48,490 nt of DNA from Pseudomonadales bacterium (GCA_019090315.1 JAHRWD010000039.1:1-48490), one strand, 5' to 3'; shown: positions 37,747 through 48,363, counted from the first letter of the stretch. The notes: generated by a model not told the origin, from the letters alone. Numbers and translations: made by a program.

Positions 37747-38019
37747 ATGGAGACGACCATGCATGTGTCACTGACCGACGAATTAGAGTCGCGGGTTAAA
37801 ATGAAAGTCGCGAGCGGCCTATACAACAATGCTAGCGAAGTAATCCGCGAAGCACTGCGTTTTATGGATACCCACGAAGACTGGATTAATGAAGTGAAGT
37901 TGGCTCGATTAAGAGAGCAGCTCAATGTGGGCGTTAATCAGTTAGATCGTGGGGAGGGTATTGTTATTGAATCACAAGCTGCTTTGAATACGTTGTTTGA
38001 TGAAATTCAAAGCAACTAA
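37747..38019 (+). CDS. parD: ParD-type antitoxin
   Basis: 90 residues. Ribbon-helix-helix N terminus (MHVSLTDELESRVKMKVASGLYNNASEVIREALRFM, quoted here only as motif positions 5-40) binds operator DNA; the C-terminal part wraps the toxin. ATG 37747 has GGAG 11 bases upstream; ATG 37759 has GGAG at 6 bases, so the true start may be the second Met. It is 3 bp before parE, consistent with coupled translation and autoregulation by the ParDE complex. Confidence 0.86.
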   Translation: METTMHVSLTDELESRVKMKVASGLYNNASEVIREALRFMDTHEDWINEVKLARLREQLNVGVNQLDRGEGIVIESQAALNTLFDEIQSN

Positions 38020-38022
38020 GCT

Positions 38023-38322
38023 ATGCCTGCTTATCAACTCGTCATTGCGCCTGCCGCCAAACTAGACTTAAGTGATATTTACCAATATGGGCTTCGCCGA
38101 TGGGGAAAAGCAAGGTCCGAGATGTACCTAACTATCATTAAAGATCAATTTTGGGCGCTTATTGATCAGCCATTAATAGGCGTGGAGCGTCCTGAACTTC
38201 TAGCAGGTATACGAAGTCTACCTATTCAAAGTCATACGCTGTTCTACCGCGTAGCATCCAACCGAATTGATATCATCCGTATTCTTCACGGCCGTCAAGA
38301 TCCACAGCGCCACTTGAAATAA
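38023..38322 (+). CDS. parE: ParE/RelE-family toxin
   Basis: 99 residues, standard for ParE. Key features: APAAKLDLSDIYQYGLRRWG near the N terminus, GIRSLPIQSHTLFYRVASN near residues 64-82, and the terminal IRILHGRQDPQRHL. ParE toxins inhibit DNA gyrase; RelE relatives cut mRNA, and the ParD partner here favours the ParE type. It is followed by a hairpin between convergent genes. Confidence 0.86.
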   Translation: MPAYQLVIAPAAKLDLSDIYQYGLRRWGKARSEMYLTIIKDQFWALIDQPLIGVERPELLAGIRSLPIQSHTLFYRVASNRIDIIRILHGRQDPQRHLK

Positions 38323-38323
38323 T

Positions 38324-38362
38324 CCGAGGCCAAAGCGGTACGTTGCTCTTTAGCCTCGGTTT
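38324..38362. terminator. hairpin terminator between parE and the nitronate monooxygenase gene
   Basis: CCGAGGC (38324-38330) pairs with GCCTCGG (38353-38359). The inner AAAGC/GCTCTTT extends the stem imperfectly. TTT follows on the plus strand, a short T tract. It serves convergent genes and could act in both directions. Confidence 0.65.
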
Positions 38363-38402
38363 CTAATGTTTGAGAAAGTATCAATTCCGAGCTTTCGTGA
38401 TT

Positions 38403-39542
38403 TTACTCCTCAAGAAAACTACCCAGGTTCTCCGCGGCCTCGGCAAAATCCTTCATAAAATCAAACACCACGGTACGAGCGCTGATGGTGGTGTTCATTA
38501 ACCCGACACCCTGGCCGACAAAATAAGTAGCGAGTTTTTTTGCACCGGGATCACCGGCGGCGGCCAACTTGTCGACGCGTTTAAGCGCCGGGCCACTTAA
38601 CATACCTTGTAATGGCATCGGTAGTGGATCGGGGGAGCCTGGCTTTGTCCATCCATCGGTCCAGGGTGATCGAAGCTGTCTGGTATATTTGCCTGTGCGA
38701 CCTCGGGATCTGACGGTGTCCCGTGAACTGGCGGCGAGATATTTATCTCGGATGGTCTGATCGGTTTCAGCTTCTGCGGTGGTTAACCACACTGACCCGG
38801 TCCATGCACCTGCTGCGCCCATCGCCATGCAAGCGGCCATTTGACGGCCCGTTACGATGCCTCCGGCGGCGAGTACAGGAATGTCTGCACCGATTCCTTT
38901 TAGGCAGTCAATGACCTCTGGTACCAGCACCAAAGTGGATACCTCTCCGCAATGTCCGCCAGCTTCTGTACCGGAAACAATAAGCACATCGACACCGGCT
39001 TTAGCGTGTTTTATGGCGTGCTCGCGAGCGCCGGTTAGCGCACCGGTGATCACGCCATTTTCTTTTGCGCGATCAAGCATGGATTGTGGAGGCACACCCA
39101 GCGCATTAACGATCATTTTGATGGGATGGTTGAACGCGACATCCATTATCCGCATCGCACCGCTTTCCAGTAGATTATCGCCGAAGGTGGTACTTTGAGG
39201 GCCATCCCAAAGCCCTTTGGTATCGACACCTTCATCCGAGAGGATCTGTTCGGTGTGTTTTATATGCCCTTCCGGTATCTGAGCTTTAAGATCTTCTGCG
39301 CTCATTGCGCGGCCTTTATTCGCCGAGGTGGTAGGAATCAGCAGATCGACACCATAGGGTTTGCCATCTATATGTTCGTCGATCCAGTTAAGCTCTATCT
39401 CTAGCGATTCAGGGGTATGGCCAACGGCCCCTAACACTCCAAATCCGCCAGCTTTACTCACTTCTACAACTACATCACGGCAGTGGGTAAAAGCGACCAG
39501 GGGAAATTCAATACCAAGCATGTCACAGATGACCGATTTCAT
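38403..39542 (-). CDS. nitronate monooxygenase-like flavin oxidoreductase
   Basis: 379 residues. FMN-dependent TIM-barrel enzyme of the NMO/2-nitropropane dioxygenase family, which oxidises alkyl nitronates with oxygen. Features: N-terminal LGIEFPLVAFTHC, the SGTEAGGHCGEVSTLVLVPEV segment near residues 190-210 with the putative catalytic His, and VLAAGGIVTGRQMAACMAMGA for FMN phosphate binding near 225-245. Related enzymes act as enoyl-ACP reductases or in aromatic and lipid metabolism, so the true substrate is open. It is monocistronic, convergent with parDE. Confidence 0.82.
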   Translation of the reverse strand: MKSVICDMLGIEFPLVAFTHCRDVVVEVSKAGGFGVLGAVGHTPESLEIELNWIDEHIDGKPYGVDLLIPTTSANKGRAMSAEDLKAQIPEGHIKHTEQILSDEGVDTKGLWDGPQSTTFGDNLLESGAMRIMDVAFNHPIKMIVNALGVPPQSMLDRAKENGVITGALTGAREHAIKHAKAGVDVLIVSGTEAGGHCGEVSTLVLVPEVIDCLKGIGADIPVLAAGGIVTGRQMAACMAMGAAGAWTGSVWLTTAEAETDQTIRDKYLAASSRDTVRSRGRTGKYTRQLRSPWTDGWTKPGSPDPLPMPLQGMLSGPALKRVDKLAAAGDPGAKKLATYFVGQGVGLMNTTISARTVVFDFMKDFAEAAENLGSFLEE

Positions 39543-39593
39543 ATTCTAGCTCCTGTTATTTTTATTGTGAGGTACATAATCCCTCGAATAGAT

Positions 39594-39769
39594 TGAGACC
39601 TTGCACGAAAGCCATTTTACTCCCATGCGGCGTTAAAAACGCACCCAAAGCACTCGCTCCGCTCACGGGGCAGGCTCTGCTCAATCGGTCATTTACACCT
39701 GTAAATTCCCTCTCTGTGCGTGTTTTTGCCTTGCCTGAGAGCAAAATCATCTTCCGTGCAAAGGTCTCA
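39594..39769. mobile_element. MITE-like element with 15-bp terminal inverted repeats
   Basis: 176 bp with TGAGACCTTGCACG at the left (39594-39607) and CGTGCAAAGGTCTCA at the right (39755-39769). The repeats match over 15 bp with one missing T, and continue imperfectly for about 25-30 bp. It contains no transposase. The ends resemble those of IS5-group elements (GAGACCTTTGCA), so an IS5-family transposase could have moved it; that is from general knowledge. No clear target duplication is visible. A deleted copy lies at 18681-18725. Confidence 0.72.
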
Positions 39770-40035
39770 GCTTGTAAATAATAGGCCGAAAATACTCTTG
39801 ATGTTCGAATTGTTGCGGTCAACATCCTCAATTTCATCAAACGGGGTGTGAGAATCAGGTTACCTGCCTCCTTGATCCCACGTACCTCCTGATCTCAAGC
39901 GGGGCACGCTAAGTGGGGGAGATTAAAGCTAACAACCAAGGGAGGTGAGTTTGATTTTTGTTCCATATCCCAATAAGGTCGAATCAAATTGCCTGATCCC
40001 TTGATCCTGAACAATAACTGAGTAGGAGATGTAGC
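39770..40035. other. intergenic region upstream of the acyl-CoA synthetase
   Basis: With 39543-39593 and the MITE this makes a 493-bp gap without genes. It contains a small palindrome CAGGTTACCTG (39856-39866) and two GATCCC/GATCTC-containing segments. GTAGGAGATGTAGC at the end supplies AGGAG for ATG 40036. No clear sigma-70 promoter and no cobalamin riboswitch were seen. Confidence 0.4.
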
Positions 40036-41655
40036 ATGTCGAATATGGAAAATTATGCTGACGTAAAGCGGGAATTTTCTTTGCAAATACCGGAGTATTA
40101 CAATTTTGGTTTTGACGTTATTGATAAGCGTGCGCAAGAGGCCGATAAACTGGCCTTTATCACCGTAGATAGCAGCGTAAAAAGTATCAAGCGGTATAGT
40201 TTTAGCGATCTTTCAAAAAGCTCTAATCAAGTCGCAAATGGCTTGATGGCCCTGGGTATTAAACGGGGTGAGTTGGCCTTTTTGATGGTACCTAGAATTG
40301 CCGAATGGTATTCGGTGATGATTGGCTGTTGCAAATTAGGCGTGGTCACCATGCCCGGTACAAATTTGCTCACGCCCAAAGATATTGAATACCGCATTAA
40401 TCGCTCCAAGGCGACCGTTGCCATTGTTAGCTCTGAAAATGCTGGAAAAGTCGATGAAATACACGCTAATTGCCCAACGTTAGAAAAACTAATTGTTATT
40501 GGTGAAGCGCGTGAAGGCTGGACAACATATGACAGCCTGATTGAAGGTGCGGCTGACACGATAGATACCTCCGTCATTACGCCGACCAAAGCATCAGAGC
40601 TGATGATTATCTATTTCACATCAGGCACTACAGGCATGCCTAAAATGGTGCCGCGTGACAATGGATACGCCCTTGCACATATCATTTCTGGAAAATACTG
40701 GATGGACCTGCAAGAAAGCGATATTCACTGGACGCTTTCTGATACTGGCTGGGCTAAAGCAGCCTGGGGAATGTTATTTGCGCCCTGGCACATGGGCGCG
40801 GCAATGGTTCTTTTTGATGGTGTCGGTTTTGATGCAGAGCAGCATCTGCAGATAATTGAAGAGCTAGGCGTAACCACATTTTGTGCTCCACCAACGGTGT
40901 ACCGCATATTTGCGCAAATGGATTTAGCTTCATATAACCTCAGCTCGATTCGCCATGCGCTGGGTGCCGGAGAGCCGCTGAATCCGGAAGTGATTAAAGT
41001 TTGGAAAGGGGTAACCGGTTCTGATATCTATGATGGTTATGGACAAACAGAAACCGTTAGTATTGTTGCCAACTATCCGTGTATGCCTGTTAAAGCTGGC
41101 TCCATGGGTAAGCCTGCGCCAGGCGTCGAGGTCAATATTGTTGATGAAGATGGCCATATTGTAGCTGTTGATACGGTGGGCCATATCGCAGTAAAAATTA
41201 CCGAACCACCGCAGCCCGGTTTGTTTTCAGGCTATTGGGAAGATCAGGCCGCAAACGAAAAATGCTTTAAGAATGGCTGGTACTACACAGGTGATACCGG
41301 CACGGTTGATGAGGATGGTTACTTTTGGTTTGTTGGCCGCTCGGATGACATTATTACTTCATCCGGTTACCGCATTAGCCCATTTGAAGTTGAAAGCTCT
41401 TTGCTTGAACACCCTGCCATTATTGAATCGGCAGCAATCGGTAAACCTGATGAAATACGAGGTGAGATCGTTAAAGCGTTTGTTGTTTTAGCGCAAGGCT
41501 TTCAAGCCAGCGATGAATTAACATTGGAGATTCAAACCTTCATGAAAAAGCATACAGCACCCTATAAATACCCACGTGAAATTGAATATGTAGAATCATT
41601 GCCAAAGACAATCTCCGGCAAGATCAGACGTATTGAATTACGAAATAGAAGTTAG
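40036..41655 (+). CDS. acyl-CoA synthetase, medium-chain (ACSM-like, AMP-forming)
   Basis: 539 residues. Activates short or medium-chain acids with ATP and CoA. ATP loop [17 protein letters not shown] near residue 195, the DGYGQTET motif near 335, [30 protein letters not shown] near 418-447, and [10 protein letters not shown] with the catalytic Lys at the end. It is unlike the first ligase in the window and resembles MACS proteins rather than long-chain ligases. The icmF gene starts 7 bp after it stops, so isobutyrate, butyrate, isovalerate or pivalate are plausible substrates; that is inference from context. AGGAG precedes the ATG. Confidence 0.82.
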   Translation: MSNMENYADVKREFSLQIPEYYNFGFDVIDKRAQEADKLAFITVDSSVKSIKRYSFSDLSKSSNQVANGLMALGIKRGELAFLMVPRIAEWYSVMIGCCKLGVVTMPGTNLLTPKDIEYRINRSKATVAIVSSENAGKVDEIHANCPTLEKLIVIGEAREGWTTYDSLIEGAADTIDTSVITPTKASELMIIYFTSGTTGMPKMVPRDNGYALAHIISGKYWMDLQESDIHWTLSDTGWAKAAWGMLFAPWHMGAAMVLFDGVGFDAEQHLQIIEELGVTTFCAPPTVYRIFAQMDLASYNLSSIRHALGAGEPLNPEVIKVWKGVTGSDIYDGYGQTETVSIVANYPCMPVKAGSMGKPAPGVEVNIVDEDGHIVAVDTVGHIAVKITEPPQPGLFSGYWEDQAANEKCFKNGWYYTGDTGTVDEDGYFWFVGRSDDIITSSGYRISPFEVESSLLEHPAIIESAAIGKPDEIRGEIVKAFVVLAQGFQASDELTLEIQTFMKKHTAPYKYPREIEYVESLPKTISGKIRRIELRNRS

Positions 41656-41662
41656 GAATAAA

Positions 41663-44600
41663 ATGTCTACCGATAATACAGATAGCTCAGAACTGCCAAA
41701 AATCGAAAAATATATTGCGAAACATCATGTGCGATTCGTAACGGCTGCAAGTTTGTTTGATGGTCACGATGTGTCCATAAATATTATGCGTCGAATTTTA
41801 CAATCCACCGGTGTAGAAGTGATTCATCTGGGGCATAACCGCTCAGTACAGGAGGTGGTCAATGCGGCAATTCAGGAAAATGTACAGGGTATTGCTATCA
41901 GCTCCTATCAGGGTGGCCATGTTGAATACTTTAAATACATGATCGATCTGCTAAAAGAAAAAGGTGCCTCACATATCAAAATATTTGGTGGTGGCGGAGG
42001 CGTGATCGTTCCGGAGGAGATTGCTGAATTGCATGCCTATGGTGTGTCTTATATTTTCTCGCCAGAAGATGGTCAGGCGCTACAGCTGCAAGGCATTATC
42101 AATAAAATGATAGAGATTGCAGACTACGATCTAGTGGCCGTTGGCGGCTCGATTAATTATGAAAAACTGGCTGCAGATGAATACAAACCGTTATCTCGTT
42201 TAATAACGGAGTTAGATGAAAAAATAGTATCGGAAGATAAGCTAAAAGCACTTTCAAACGCGGCAGAAAAATTCGAAAACACTCCAGTACTTGGCATAAC
42301 CGGAACCGGTGGTGCGGGCAAGTCTTCACTCACTGATGAATTAATCAGGCGTTTTAACCTGGAGCATGAAGAGTTAAAAATCGCCATTATTGCCATAGAC
42401 CCAACCAAGCGTAAAACAGGCGGGGCTCTATTGGGCGATAGAATTCGCATGAATGCGATAAATCATCCCAATATCTATTTTCGTTCACTGGCTACGCGTA
42501 ATTCTCAAGGCGAAGTACCTGATGCCCTTTCGGATATTATCAATGCGTGCAAAGTGGCCAAGTTCGACCTGGTTATTGTTGAAACGCCAGGTATCGGGCA
42601 GGGCGATGCGGGCATTGTGCCCTATGTGAATGTGTCATTGTATGTGATGACACCTGAATTTGGTGCCGCCAGTCAGCTAGAAAAAATTGATATGCTGGAC
42701 TTTGCTGATCTGATCGCGATTAATAAATTTGATCGAAAGGGCAGTGAAGATGCGTATCGTGATGTGGGTAAACAGTACCAGCGTAATCACGAAATTTTCA
42801 GTGTGGGTTTATCAGATCTGCCGCTTTATGGCACTATCGCTTCAAAGTTTAATGACAATGGCATAACCGCGTTATACCAGGGCTTATTAGCCTGCTTTAA
42901 ACAGAAACAACTGAATTCGTGGCAAGGCAGTTTCTTTGCTCCTGTTGCCGAAAAATGTTCCAGCGCTAGCCAGTCTATTATCGCTCCAGAGCGGCAACGT
43001 TATCTAGCAGAAATAGCTGAAACAGTCCGCGATTATCACGCCAACGTTAGACAGCAGGTTCAGCTTGCACGAGAGCGTCAGCAACTCACGCAGGCACAAC
43101 GCATGATCGGCGATGATGCGAGTAGCTCAGATGCTTTCGCTGAACAACTGGGAAAACGAGAAGATGCACTGGAACCGCCTAGCAAGAAACTACTGGATAG
43201 CTGGGATGGCTTAAAATCTCAGTATCAGCAAGATAGTATTACGACGTTAATTCGTGATCGTGAACTGACTCAAACCATAGCCACCTATTCATTGTCCGGG
43301 CTAAGAATACCTAAAGTATCCATGCCGGATTATGACGATGAAGGCGAGCGTTTACGTTTTTTATTAAAAGAAAACGTGCCCGGTTATTTTCCGTTTACCG
43401 CCGGTGTGTTTGCCTTTAAACGGGAGGGTGAAGATCCAGCAAGAATGTTTGCAGGTGAGGGTGATCCATTTAGAACCAACCGCCGCTTTAAAATACTGTC
43501 TGAAACGGCGACCGCCACTAGGCTTTCAACCGCATTCGATTCGGTTACCCTGTATGGACATGATCCGGGTTTACGGCCGGATGTTTATGGCAAGATTGGC
43601 AACGCAGGTGTGTCCATCGCCACCCTGGATGACATGAAAGTATTGTTTGATGGCTTCGATTTATGCGAGCCAACTACCTCGGTATCCCTTACCATTAATG
43701 GTCCAGCTCCAACCATTTTGGCATTCTTCTTAAATACCGCCATTGATCAGCAATGTGAGAAGTTTGAAAAAGAACATGGCCATCATCCTTCTGAAAGCGA
43801 ACGTAGTGAAATAAAAGACTGGGCTTTGGCTAATGTGCGCGGCACAGTTCAGGCTGATATTCTAAAAGAGGACCAGGGTCAAAATACCTGCATATTTTCT
43901 ACCGAGTTTAGCCTGAAAATGATGGGCGATATCCAGCAATATTTTGTCCAGAAACAGGTACGAAATTTCTACTCTGTTTCGATTTCTGGTTATCACATTG
44001 CAGAAGCGGGAGCTAACCCCATATCACAGTTGGCCTTCACTCTTTCAAATGGCTTTACCTATGTAGAAACGTATTTATCACGTGGTATGAATATTGATGA
44101 TTTTGCCGCTAATTTATCGTTCTTTTTCTCCAACGGAATGGATCTCGAATATACCGTGATGGGGCGTGTAGCACGGCGAATTTGGGCAGTGGCGATGCGC
44201 GATAAATATGGCGCGAACGAACGCGGTCAAAAACTTAAATATCATATCCAGACCTCTGGGCGATCATTACATGCTCAGGAGATGGACTTTAACGATATTA
44301 GAACCACGCTACAGGCCCTTATCGCAATAAATGATAATTGTAATAGCCTGCACACCAATGCCTACGATGAAGCGATCACCACCCCAACCGAAGAATCAGT
44401 AAGGCGGGCAATGGCGATTCAGCTCATCATCAATAAAGAATTTGGTTTAGCGAAAAATGAAAATTCATTGCAAGGTTCTTTTATCGTAGATGAATTAACT
44501 GATTTGGTAGAAGAAGCAGTACTGCGTGAGTTCGAGCGAATTTCAGAACGTGGCGGTGTACTCGGCGCAATGGAAACTGGCTATCAGCGTGGCAAGATTC

Positions 44601-44938
44601 AAGATGAATCAATGAGCTACGAAATGCTAAAACATACCGGCGAACTACCCATAATCGGGGTCAATACCTTTAAAAACCCACAGGCCGATTCGGAGCAAGT
44701 GACGATAGAGCTCGCTCGGTCAACCGATGAAGAGAAGCAAAGCCAGCTTTCAAGATTAGACACCGTGCATGGGCTTAATAAGGAAAAGTCAGCTGAAATG
44801 CTAGAACGTTTACACCAGGCCGTACAAGCTGATGAAAACGTTTTTGATGTGCTGATGGAGGCATCACGCTATTGCTCACTAGGGCAAATCACCGATTCCT
44901 TCTTTGAGGTAGGTGGGCAGTATCGTAGAAATATGTAG
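41663..44938 (+). CDS. icmF: fused isobutyryl-CoA mutase (IcmF), adenosylcobalamin-dependent
   Basis: 1091 residues from ATG 41663 (AGGA 6 bases upstream; the frame extends further but overlaps the synthetase gene). Domain order: N-terminal cobalamin-binding domain with [15 protein letters not shown] and IHLGHNRS (about 30-60), MeaI-type G-protein chaperone with P-loop GTGGAGKSS at about 213, then the TIM-barrel mutase domain (about 560-1091). The substrate-site residues are Phe at about 583 (AGVF, where methylmalonyl-CoA mutase has Tyr) and Gln at about 740 (GQNT, where that enzyme has Arg). They mark isobutyryl/n-butyryl or isovaleryl/pivalyl specificity over methylmalonyl-CoA. The protein carries its own GTPase chaperone for B12 loading. 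Confidence 0.93.
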   Translation: MSTDNTDSSELPKIEKYIAKHHVRFVTAASLFDGHDVSINIMRRILQSTGVEVIHLGHNRSVQEVVNAAIQENVQGIAISSYQGGHVEYFKYMIDLLKEKGASHIKIFGGGGGVIVPEEIAELHAYGVSYIFSPEDGQALQLQGIINKMIEIADYDLVAVGGSINYEKLAADEYKPLSRLITELDEKIVSEDKLKALSNAAEKFENTPVLGITGTGGAGKSSLTDELIRRFNLEHEELKIAIIAIDPTKRKTGGALLGDRIRMNAINHPNIYFRSLATRNSQGEVPDALSDIINACKVAKFDLVIVETPGIGQGDAGIVPYVNVSLYVMTPEFGAASQLEKIDMLDFADLIAINKFDRKGSEDAYRDVGKQYQRNHEIFSVGLSDLPLYGTIASKFNDNGITALYQGLLACFKQKQLNSWQGSFFAPVAEKCSSASQSIIAPERQRYLAEIAETVRDYHANVRQQVQLARERQQLTQAQRMIGDDASSSDAFAEQLGKREDALEPPSKKLLDSWDGLKSQYQQDSITTLIRDRELTQTIATYSLSGLRIPKVSMPDYDDEGERLRFLLKENVPGYFPFTAGVFAFKREGEDPARMFAGEGDPFRTNRRFKILSETATATRLSTAFDSVTLYGHDPGLRPDVYGKIGNAGVSIATLDDMKVLFDGFDLCEPTTSVSLTINGPAPTILAFFLNTAIDQQCEKFEKEHGHHPSESERSEIKDWALANVRGTVQADILKEDQGQNTCIFSTEFSLKMMGDIQQYFVQKQVRNFYSVSISGYHIAEAGANPISQLAFTLSNGFTYVETYLSRGMNIDDFAANLSFFFSNGMDLEYTVMGRVARRIWAVAMRDKYGANERGQKLKYHIQTSGRSLHAQEMDFNDIRTTLQALIAINDNCNSLHTNAYDEAITTPTEESVRRAMAIQLIINKEFGLAKNENSLQGSFIVDELTDLVEEAVLREFERISERGGVLGAMETGYQRGKIQDESMSYEMLKHTGELPIIGVNTFKNPQADSEQVTIELARSTDEEKQSQLSRLDTVHGLNKEKSAEMLERLHQAVQADENVFDVLMEASRYCSLGQITDSFFEVGGQYRRNM

Positions 44939-45132
44939 TTGTTTGTTGGTTGAGCCGGTTAAGCAATCACGCTTTCCCACGGTTCTTTGTACGTTGCTGC
45001 TCTGTGTTAATGCGCAACAAAATAATTATCTACTCTGTTCGACATGGTCATCCGAATGATAGATCGCTAGATGTGTTGGTCTTCGGTAGACTGGGACTCT
45101 ACATATTCCAAAAAACCCTAAGGAGTTAGGAA

Positions 45133-45585
45133 ATGGCTACAACACTTGAAAATTTGCAGGCACAAATTGGACAAACCCAGGGGCCGGGCGAGTGGTTTTC
45201 TATTGATCAAAAACGCATTAATGAGTTCGCTGAAGCCACTGGCGATCATCAGTTTATTCACGTGGATCAGGAAGCTGCCAAGAATGGCCCATTTGGCGGT
45301 ACGATTGCACATGGTTACCTGACGCTGTCTTTGCTGCCGGTCTTGCAACAGGGCGTGGCCGTTAAGGTAGAGGGTGCGAAAATGGGTGTGAACTATGGGC
45401 TCGATAAAGTGCGTTTTTTGACCCCTGTTAAAGAAGGCAAACGTGTACGGCTTTCTAGCACATTGGTTTCTGTTGTCGAGAAGCACCCAGGCCAATATTT
45501 GATGAAGTCGAAGGCTGTGATTGAAATTGAAGGCGAAGAGAAGCCTGCGATGATTGCTGAGACACTTGGTTTGGTATTTGTCTGA
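45133..45585 (+). CDS. MaoC-family (R)-specific enoyl-CoA hydratase-like protein
   Basis: 150 residues, hot-dog fold. The hydratase motif is complete: Asp and His in TGDHQFIHVDQEAA (about 36-50) followed by PFGGTIAHGYLTLSLLP (about 55-71). It hydrates trans-2-enoyl-CoA to (R)-3-hydroxyacyl-CoA, or serves a related dehydratase step. AAGGAG is 8 bases before the ATG. It is 194 bp after icmF, so co-transcription is uncertain, but a role in the same acyl-CoA chemistry is plausible. Confidence 0.85.
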   Translation: MATTLENLQAQIGQTQGPGEWFSIDQKRINEFAEATGDHQFIHVDQEAAKNGPFGGTIAHGYLTLSLLPVLQQGVAVKVEGAKMGVNYGLDKVRFLTPVKEGKRVRLSSTLVSVVEKHPGQYLMKSKAVIEIEGEEKPAMIAETLGLVFV

Positions 45586-45723
45586 CAGATTGCGGGCTTT
45601 TATTCCTATGGGTAGCGGCCCGCTACTGGTTGGAAGTTTTTCAAAGCTGATGCATTCATCGCGCGCATTCTATGTGATATGCAGTGAGAGCTAAGCGCTT
45701 GTATCGGTAAACAGAGGCGTTCT

Positions 45724-46437
45724 ATGGCCAATATTGTTCTTGTACACGGTGCGTGGCATGGCGCCTGGTGTTGGTCAAAGCTGCTGCCATTGCTGGTGGC
45801 ACAGGGCCATCAGGTGGCTGTGCCAGACCTGCCGGGTCACGGGGAGGAAAAAACCCCGATTACCCGGGTTAGCATGAAAAAATATGTACGTCGAATTGTT
45901 GAAGAGGTTGAACGGTTTGATGGCAAGGTTGTGCTGATTGGACACAGCATGGGTGGTCTGGTGATCAGCCAGGTGGCGGAGCAGATACCGGAGCGCATTG
46001 ATCAGCTGATTTTTGTAACGGCATTGTTGTTGCAAAACGGTGATAGCCTACTTGCCAGAATGCAGCATGAAGAGGGGCAGGCGCTGGCGGTTGCAACGGA
46101 GGATGGTGCTGGCCTGATCGTTCCGGATGAAGTGTTTGATCAGGTGTTTTACAGCGATTGCTCAGACGAGGATCGTGCCTGGGCAAAACCGCAATTAGTA
46201 ACACAGGCGGCGCTACCTTTCACCACGCCTGTAGCAATCAGTGACAATGCTTTTGGCTCCGTGCCCCGTGCCTATATTTATTGTGATCTCGATAGTGTCA
46301 TTCCCATTGAAGAGCAAACTGAAATGGTTGCGGCTACGCCCTGCGAGCAGGTTGCACATATTGCTGCCGGTCATATGGCGATGATCTCCGAGCCCGAAGC
46401 GCTCGCATCCGCAATACAGGGGATTGTCCCGGTGTAG
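45724..46437 (+). CDS. alpha/beta hydrolase (EstC / plant-esterase-like)
   Basis: 237 residues. Oxyanion-hole region VLVHGAWHGAWCW at the N terminus (about 5-17), nucleophile Ser in GHSMGG at about residue 77, acid residue in YIYCDLDSVIP near 185-195, and catalytic His in AAGHMAM near 217-223. GAGG lies 6 bases before the ATG. The HGAWHG motif with a following Trp is typical of the salicylate-binding/methyl-esterase and hydroxynitrile-lyase-like group, which hydrolyse small esters. The natural substrate is unknown. Confidence 0.85.
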   Translation: MANIVLVHGAWHGAWCWSKLLPLLVAQGHQVAVPDLPGHGEEKTPITRVSMKKYVRRIVEEVERFDGKVVLIGHSMGGLVISQVAEQIPERIDQLIFVTALLLQNGDSLLARMQHEEGQALAVATEDGAGLIVPDEVFDQVFYSDCSDEDRAWAKPQLVTQAALPFTTPVAISDNAFGSVPRAYIYCDLDSVIPIEEQTEMVAATPCEQVAHIAAGHMAMISEPEALASAIQGIVPV

Positions 46438-46498
46438 TTTTTCCTTTCTGGATATTCGGTGGATGATATCGCTGTGGGCGCAATCGTGGCGAACTGGT

Positions 46499-46504
46499 TA
46501 TAAT
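46499..46504 (+). promoter_or_regulatory. promoter -10 element before the DUF2333 gene
   Basis: A perfect TATAAT (46499-46504), 41 bp before the ATG; no recognisable -35 lies 16-18 bp upstream. Confidence 0.4.
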
Positions 46505-46544
46505 CCTCCGATCTTATTTTTTACTCAAAAAAGCGATTTTAAAC

Positions 46545-47543
46545 ATGGCTATCGAACGTAAAACATTGACTAAGGGTATTGGCGCAGGACTCGCTGTGTA
46601 TCTGTTGATTGCTGCGGTGGTTGGCATGTATTGGAGCAGTACGCCTGCCCCTTTTGATGTCGAACAGGTCGCGATGGATCGTCTCGGGGTTGATCGAGAG
46701 CAACTGGCAACGGGAGCGGTCGTCACCACCTCTCTGATTGAAGTGATGGATGCGCTGATACAGAAGCCCGGTGGTTACATCTCTAACGATCGATTCCCGC
46801 CAGGGCTATGGCTCGATAATATCTCCAACTGGGAGTTTGGTGTGCTGGTTCAGGTGCGAGACCTGTCGGGAGCGCTGCGTGACAATCTGAGCCGCTCGCA
46901 GTCGCAGTCAACTGAAGATCGAGACCTGGCAATCGTAGAGCCGCAGTTCAACTTCAGTAGTGATAGCTGGATTCTTCCCGCCAGCGAGTCTGAATACAAA
47001 AAAGGGCTGGTGGCGCTGAATCGTTATCTGGTCCGGCTTTCGGATCAGGCCCAGGGCGATGCACAGTTTTATGCGCGGGCCGACAATTTGAGTCGCTGGC
47101 TTGCAACCATAGAGGTGCGACTCGGTAGTTTGTCCCAGCGACTTAGTGCATCGGTTGGTCAGCGACGACTAAATACCGATCTTGCTGGGGATCCTGACGC
47201 TGCACAATCAACCGGAACCGCGACGGAGCTGGAGGTCAAAACACCCTGGCTGGAAATTGACGATGTGTTTTATGAGGCAAGGGGTACGGCCTGGGCTTTG
47301 AGTCATCTGCTGAAAGCAGCACAGATAGATTTTGCTGATGTGTTGGAGAAGAAAAATGCTGTGGTGAGCCTTGAACAGATCGTACGTGAGCTTGAGGCTT
47401 CCCAGGAGGCGCTCTATTCACCGATGGTGTTGAACGGTAGTGGTTTTGGTGTGTTGGCGAATCATTCCCTTGTAATGGCCTCATATATCTCCCGAGCAAA
47501 TTCGGCGATTATCAATTTGCGTGAACTGTTATCACAGGGTTAG
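46545..47543 (+). CDS. DUF2333 family protein (membrane-anchored)
   Basis: 332 residues. One N-terminal transmembrane segment (about 10-30, [18 protein letters not shown]), then a mostly alpha-helical soluble domain, probably periplasmic. It contains [26 protein letters not shown] near residues 73-98, a conserved block of DUF2333 in Pseudomonas relatives. No catalytic motif is recognised; function unknown. It ends 4 bp before the exonuclease III ATG. Confidence 0.8.
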   Translation: MAIERKTLTKGIGAGLAVYLLIAAVVGMYWSSTPAPFDVEQVAMDRLGVDREQLATGAVVTTSLIEVMDALIQKPGGYISNDRFPPGLWLDNISNWEFGVLVQVRDLSGALRDNLSRSQSQSTEDRDLAIVEPQFNFSSDSWILPASESEYKKGLVALNRYLVRLSDQAQGDAQFYARADNLSRWLATIEVRLGSLSQRLSASVGQRRLNTDLAGDPDAAQSTGTATELEVKTPWLEIDDVFYEARGTAWALSHLLKAAQIDFADVLEKKNAVVSLEQIVRELEASQEALYSPMVLNGSGFGVLANHSLVMASYISRANSAIINLRELLSQG

Positions 47544-47547
47544 CGCA

Positions 47548-48363
47548 ATGAAATTAATGTCGTTTAACGTTAATGGTGTTCGGGCCCGCCTGCATCAGCT
47601 CGAAGTGGTGTTGAGAGAGCATCAGCCGGACGTAATCGGTTTGCAGGAGATCAAGGTAAGGGATGAGGAGTTCCCGCTTGAAGCAGTCGAGGCGATGGGC
47701 TATCAGGTCTACCACTTCGGTCAGAAAGGGCATTATGGCGTAGCATTGCTTTCGCGTGAGCCGGCTTTGTCGGTAAGTTATGGTTTTCCAACTGATCCGG
47801 AGGACGCGCAGCGGCGTATGATCACAGGTGTTTTTCTTGCGCCAAATGGCGATCAGGTCACCGTGATGAACGGGTATTTTCCCCAGGGCGACAGCCGTAA
47901 ACACGAAACCAAATTCCCCGCTAAACAGAAGTTTTACGAAGATCTTACCCTCTATTTGCGTGACCAGTTTGATCCGATAGAAAATGTTGTGGTGATGGGT
48001 GATCTGAATATATCCGCCGAAGATATCGATATCGGTATAGGTGACGACAATCGAAAGCGCTGGCTAAGCGCCGGTAAATGCAGTTTTTTGCCCGAGGAGC
48101 GCGAATGGCTTGGGGTGCTGCACGAATGGGGCCTGGAGGATACCTTCCGGCATCTTAATCCCGATAAAGATGATTGCTTTAGCTGGTTCGATTATCGTAG
48201 CAAAGGTTTTGATCGAGAACCCAGGCGTGGCCTGAGGATTGACGCTATACTGGCGACCGCCCGTATGTGTCAGCATACGGTTGAAGCTGGTATCGACTAC
48301 GCCGCCCGCGGGATGGAAAAGCCATCTGATCATTGTCCAATCTGGACGGTGTTTGATTTGTGA
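47548..48363 (+). CDS. xthA: exodeoxyribonuclease III (AP endonuclease)
   Basis: 271 residues from ATG 47548, close to the 268 of E. coli. Cleaves DNA at abasic sites and removes 3' blocks in base excision repair. Metal and catalytic residues are seen in [10 protein letters not shown] (Asn7 position), GLQEIKV (Glu), [15 protein letters not shown] (Asp-x-Asn), [12 protein letters not shown] (Trp/Asp), LRIDAILAT and the terminal SDHCPI His. It starts 4 bp after the DUF2333 stop and is followed by the rplM promoter. Confidence 0.95.
   Translation: MKLMSFNVNGVRARLHQLEVVLREHQPDVIGLQEIKVRDEEFPLEAVEAMGYQVYHFGQKGHYGVALLSREPALSVSYGFPTDPEDAQRRMITGVFLAPNGDQVTVMNGYFPQGDSRKHETKFPAKQKFYEDLTLYLRDQFDPIENVVVMGDLNISAEDIDIGIGDDNRKRWLSAGKCSFLPEEREWLGVLHEWGLEDTFRHLNPDKDDCFSWFDYRSKGFDREPRRGLRIDAILATARMCQHTVEAGIDYAARGMEKPSDHCPIWTVFDL

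Noticed and set aside
39594..39769. Target-site duplication of the MITE
   Set aside because: Flanking bases on the two sides do not match at any obvious length.
39562..39840. Small minus-strand gene spanning the MITE
   Set aside because: It is an open frame across the repeat element and its flank with no ribosome site; it is explained by the MITE.
39770..40035. Cobalamin riboswitch upstream of the synthetase/icmF pair
   Set aside because: No B12-box-like conserved sequence or matching stems could be seen in the gap.
44939..45132. Terminator after icmF
   Set aside because: GAGCCG/CGGTTC forms only a weak wobble stem with a 22-base loop and no T tract.
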